Part shown: piece after piece, positions 61,957 through 64,000 of the stretch
Numbering within the stretch: the stretch's first letter is position 1
How the letters are laid out: every line of letters begins with the position of its first letter
NCBI RefSeq assembly: GCF_000716605.1
Contig: NZ_JNXE01000047.1
Span: 3,092 to 67,091, forward strand
Length of the DNA stretch: 64,000 bases
Direction of reading: 5' to 3'
Origin: Streptomyces sp. NRRL F-525
GTDB taxonomy: Bacteria > Actinomycetota > Actinomycetes > Streptomycetales > Streptomycetaceae
Program-made: the position numbers and the translations under genes
The notes under the pieces: model-generated
What the model saw: only the letters and a program-made list of their open reading frames with translations
The model's database searches: none
What the model was told of the DNA's origin: nothing

Positions 61957-62850
61957 GTGGTCGGACCGAGGATCGCCGTCGCCGTGGTGACCATGGGAAA
62001 CCGGCCCGCCGAGGTCGACGCCCTGCTCGAGTCCGTGGCCAAGCAGGACCTGCCGCCGACCCGCGTCGTGATCGTCGGAAACGGCTGCCGGCTCCCGGAG
62101 TTCACCGACCGGCTGTGCCTCCCCGGCGAGGTCACCACCATCGACCTCGACGAGAACCTCGGCTGCCCCGGCGGCCGCAACGTGGGTCTGGCCCGGCTCC
62201 GCGCGTTCGGTGACGTGGACGTCGTAGTCGAACTCGACGACGACGGACTGCTCGTCGACGCGGACGTGCTGCGCCGCGTGCGCGATCTGTACGCGGCCGA
62301 ACCCCGCCTGGGCATCGTCGGGTTCAGGATCGCCGACGAGCACGGGGAGACCCAGCGGCGTCATGTGCCGCGGGTCGGCGCGGGGGATCCGATGCAGGGC
62401 GGGTACGTCACCGGGTTCCTCGGCGGCGGGCACGCGCTGAGCATGGCGATGCTCGCCGAGACGGGGGACTGGCCGGCCGAGTTCTTCTTCGCGCACGAGG
62501 AGACCGACCTCGCCTGGCGGGCCGCCGACGCCGGCTGGAGCATCCTGTACGCCCCCGAGCTGCTCCTCCAGCACCCCAAGACCTCTCCCGCCCGGCATGC
62601 CATCTACTACCGGGTCACCGCCCGCAACCGCGTCTGGCTGGTCCGCCGCCGGCTTCCGCTCGCGCTGATCCCGGTCCACCTGGGCATCTGGACGCTGCTC
62701 ACGCTCGTACGGACACGGTCGGTGGCCGGGCTCCGGGCGTGGTTCGGGGGATTCGTGGAGGGCGTGCGCGAAACGGCGGGGGAGAGGCGGCCGATGCGGT
62801 GGCGGACGGTGTGGCGGCTTACGCGGCTGGGGCGGCCGCCGGTCATCTGA
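61957..62850 (+). CDS. family 2 glycosyltransferase
   Basis: About 297 residues of GT-A fold: the nucleotide-sugar site begins RIAVAVVTMGNRP, the metal site is VELDDDGLLVD (DxD type), acceptor-side residues are in GGYVTGFLGGGHAL, and the catalytic acid pattern is HEETDLAWRA. A C-terminal amphipathic/hydrophobic segment (ALIPVHLGIWTLLTLV) may touch the membrane. It probably builds a cell-envelope or secreted glycan. GTG 61957 with GGATGGAG upstream is preferred; GTG 61936 is possible. A terminator follows. Confidence 0.88.
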   Translation: MVGPRIAVAVVTMGNRPAEVDALLESVAKQDLPPTRVVIVGNGCRLPEFTDRLCLPGEVTTIDLDENLGCPGGRNVGLARLRAFGDVDVVVELDDDGLLVDADVLRRVRDLYAAEPRLGIVGFRIADEHGETQRRHVPRVGAGDPMQGGYVTGFLGGGHALSMAMLAETGDWPAEFFFAHEETDLAWRAADAGWSILYAPELLLQHPKTSPARHAIYYRVTARNRVWLVRRRLPLALIPVHLGIWTLLTLVRTRSVAGLRAWFGGFVEGVRETAGERRPMRWRTVWRLTRLGRPPVI

Positions 62851-62880
62851 CCGGCCCGTAGTACCTCGGATGTAAGGGGC

Positions 62881-62919
62881 GAGGGCCCCGGTCGTTCACC
62901 TCCGCCGACCGGGGCCCTC
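62881..62919 (+). terminator. Terminator after glycosyltransferase gene
   Basis: A 14-bp perfect stem GAGGGCCCCGGTCG / CGACCGGGGCCCTC with an 11-nt loop, 30 bp past the stop. Confidence 0.85.
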
Positions 62920-63238
62920 TCGCGTCCCCGGACCCGGCCGCGACGGCGACACTCCCCCGAGCTGCGCGTCGTACGCGCGCACCGTCGGGCCAGATCCGAT
63001 GATGTGATCACATCAGGTCGCACCAACGAATCGCTAACATGTGGCCAGTGGCGCGCACGATGCTCCCGGGCCGCGTGGCCTGAAGTCGCCGGACGGCGAC
63101 GGGAGACGCCCGGTACGGCAACGGATTCCGGCGTCGGCGGCCACGGCAGGCTGGCGGGAAACCGTCGTGAACAGGGCGGATATCCGCCAAGGGGCGCGGT
63201 CGCGAGAGGCCGGGCGGAAGGGTGTCGGGTTCGGTGTG

Positions 63239-63942
63239 ATGCGGTACGAGCCGCGGTTCGGACTGCTGGGCACGCCCGTCCTTTTCGACCCCGCCGACGA
63301 TGATGCCGTGCACCCCATCGGCAGCCCCAAGGTGCGGGTGCTGCTGGCCGCGCTGCTCCTGGAACCCGGCCGGGTGGTCTCCGTGGACGCCCTGAAGGAC
63401 GCGCTGTGGGGCGGCTCACCGCCGGCGTCCGCGCACGCCTCCCTGCACAACCACGTGACCCGCCTCCGCCGACTCCTCGACGACCCCGACCGCCTACGCG
63501 CGGTACCGCCCGGATACGTACTCCGCGTCGACGAGGGCGAGTTGGACGTCCACGTCTTCGAGTCCCAGGTCGCCATGGCCCGCACCGCGCACGCGGCGAA
63601 GGACTGGCCCGTGACGGTCCGCGCCTGCACGGCGGCCCTCTCCCTCTGGCGCGGCACCCCGCTCAGCGGCGTCCCCGCCGAACTCGGCGGCTACGCCTTC
63701 GCCCAGCGCCTGACCGAGGCCCGCCTCCTCGCCCTCGAATGGTGCTACGACGCGGAGTTGGCCCTGCGCGGCCCCCGACTCGGCGCCCTCGTCCCCGAGT
63801 TGGCCGCGCTGGTCGCCGACCACCCCCTCCGCGAGTCCTACCACCGCCAACTGATGCTCGCCCTCCACCACACCGGCCGCCAGGCGGAGGCCCTCGCCGT
63901 CCACCGAGACCTCCGCAACCGTTTGATCGAGGAGCTGGGGAT
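63239..63942 (+). CDS. AfsR/SARP-family transcriptional regulator, 3' end missing
   Basis: An N-terminal winged-helix DNA-binding domain (GSPKVRVLLAALLLEPGRVV, VDALKDALWGGSPPASAHAS, HNHVTRLRRLLDD) is followed by the bacterial transcriptional activation domain (ESYHRQLMLALHHTGRQAEA). SARP proteins activate secondary-metabolite genes by binding direct repeats near promoters. The natural sequence ends at RNRLIEELG, where the contig runs into adapter; anything translated after that is artificial. ATG 63239 (MRYEPRFGLLG) is chosen from domain position; GTG 63167 is an alternative. Confidence 0.85.
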
Positions 63943-64000
63943 CTGTCTCTTATACACATCTCCGAGCCCACGAGACTAGGCATGATCTCGTATGCCGTCT
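63943..64000 (+). other. Illumina Nextera adapter contamination
   Basis: CTGTCTCTTATACACATCT (63943-63961) is the Nextera mosaic end; CCGAGCCCACGAGAC (63962-63976) is the read-2 side adapter; TAGGCATG (63977-63984) is an i7 index; ATCTCGTATGCCGTCT (63985-64000) is the start of the P7 sequence. None of this is genomic. Confidence 0.98.

Noticed and set aside
1-64000. CRISPR arrays
   Set aside because: No regularly spaced short repeats with unique spacers; the only arrays are in-frame coding repeats or two-copy repeats.

Overview
The window is high-GC actinobacterial DNA, almost certainly from a Streptomyces chromosome. The evidence is the very strong GC bias at third codon positions, the developmental regulator gene bldG with its anti-sigma partner, a K+-independent H+-pyrophosphatase, a topoisomerase I with a lysine-rich tail and no zinc fingers, and the membrane-protein/thymidylate-kinase fusion beside holB. 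The order bldG - hppA - topA - tmk fusion - holB - lipoprotein hydrolase - tRNA-Thr looks like conserved Streptomyces core.

Layout: (1) 1-21,722, core housekeeping and development: a truncated helicase, bldG and its anti-sigma gene, hppA, a lipoprotein, a methyltransferase, a degenerate membrane-anchored Ser/Thr kinase, topA, the tmk fusion, holB, an exported alpha/beta hydrolase, and a tRNA-Thr(CGU). Four genes here have a promoter motif resembling the RecA-independent, PafBC-type DNA-damage promoter. (2) 21,723-48,617, an accessory region directly downstream of the tRNA. It has three parts. First is an operon (22,009-31,633) with a coiled-coil protein, a HelD-like SF1 helicase carrying a large extra C-terminus, a J-like protein, a GrpE-like protein, and an Hsp70 fused to a Zc3h12a/NYN-type ribonuclease domain. 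Second is a cassette (31,824-42,744) with two giant STAND NTPases that share the same phosphotransferase-kinase-like N-terminal domain and flank an S-4TM-type predicted pore-forming effector gene. Third is a decayed polymorphic-toxin patch: a frameshifted HEPN-like gene, an Rhs remnant with toxin tip and immunity genes, and an orphan REase-fold toxin with a putative immunity gene. (3) 48,753-63,942, regulatory and envelope functions: an ABC/FtsX-type exporter next to a NarL-type two-component system, a SigB/F/G-family sigma factor, an ANTAR protein, a second two-component system whose kinase is a tandem duplication with a dead second half, small secreted DUF proteins, a glycosyltransferase, and a truncated SARP regulator.

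How the parts work together: BldG and its partner form a sigma-factor partner switch. TopA, Tmk and HolB are replication functions that share a possible damage-responsive promoter type. The Hsp70/J-like/GrpE-like set plus a helicase and an RNase looks like a chaperone-gated nuclease system, most plausibly for defence. The STAND/S-4TM cassette looks like an NLR-like abortive-infection system in which a large NTPase sensor licenses a membrane pore. Both functional readings are inferences from architecture and neighbourhood.

Caveats: bases 63,943-64,000 are Illumina Nextera adapter with an index, not genome, so this is a raw draft-contig end. At least two genes in 42.9-46.7 kb carry apparent single-base frameshifts, which could be true decay or sequence error.
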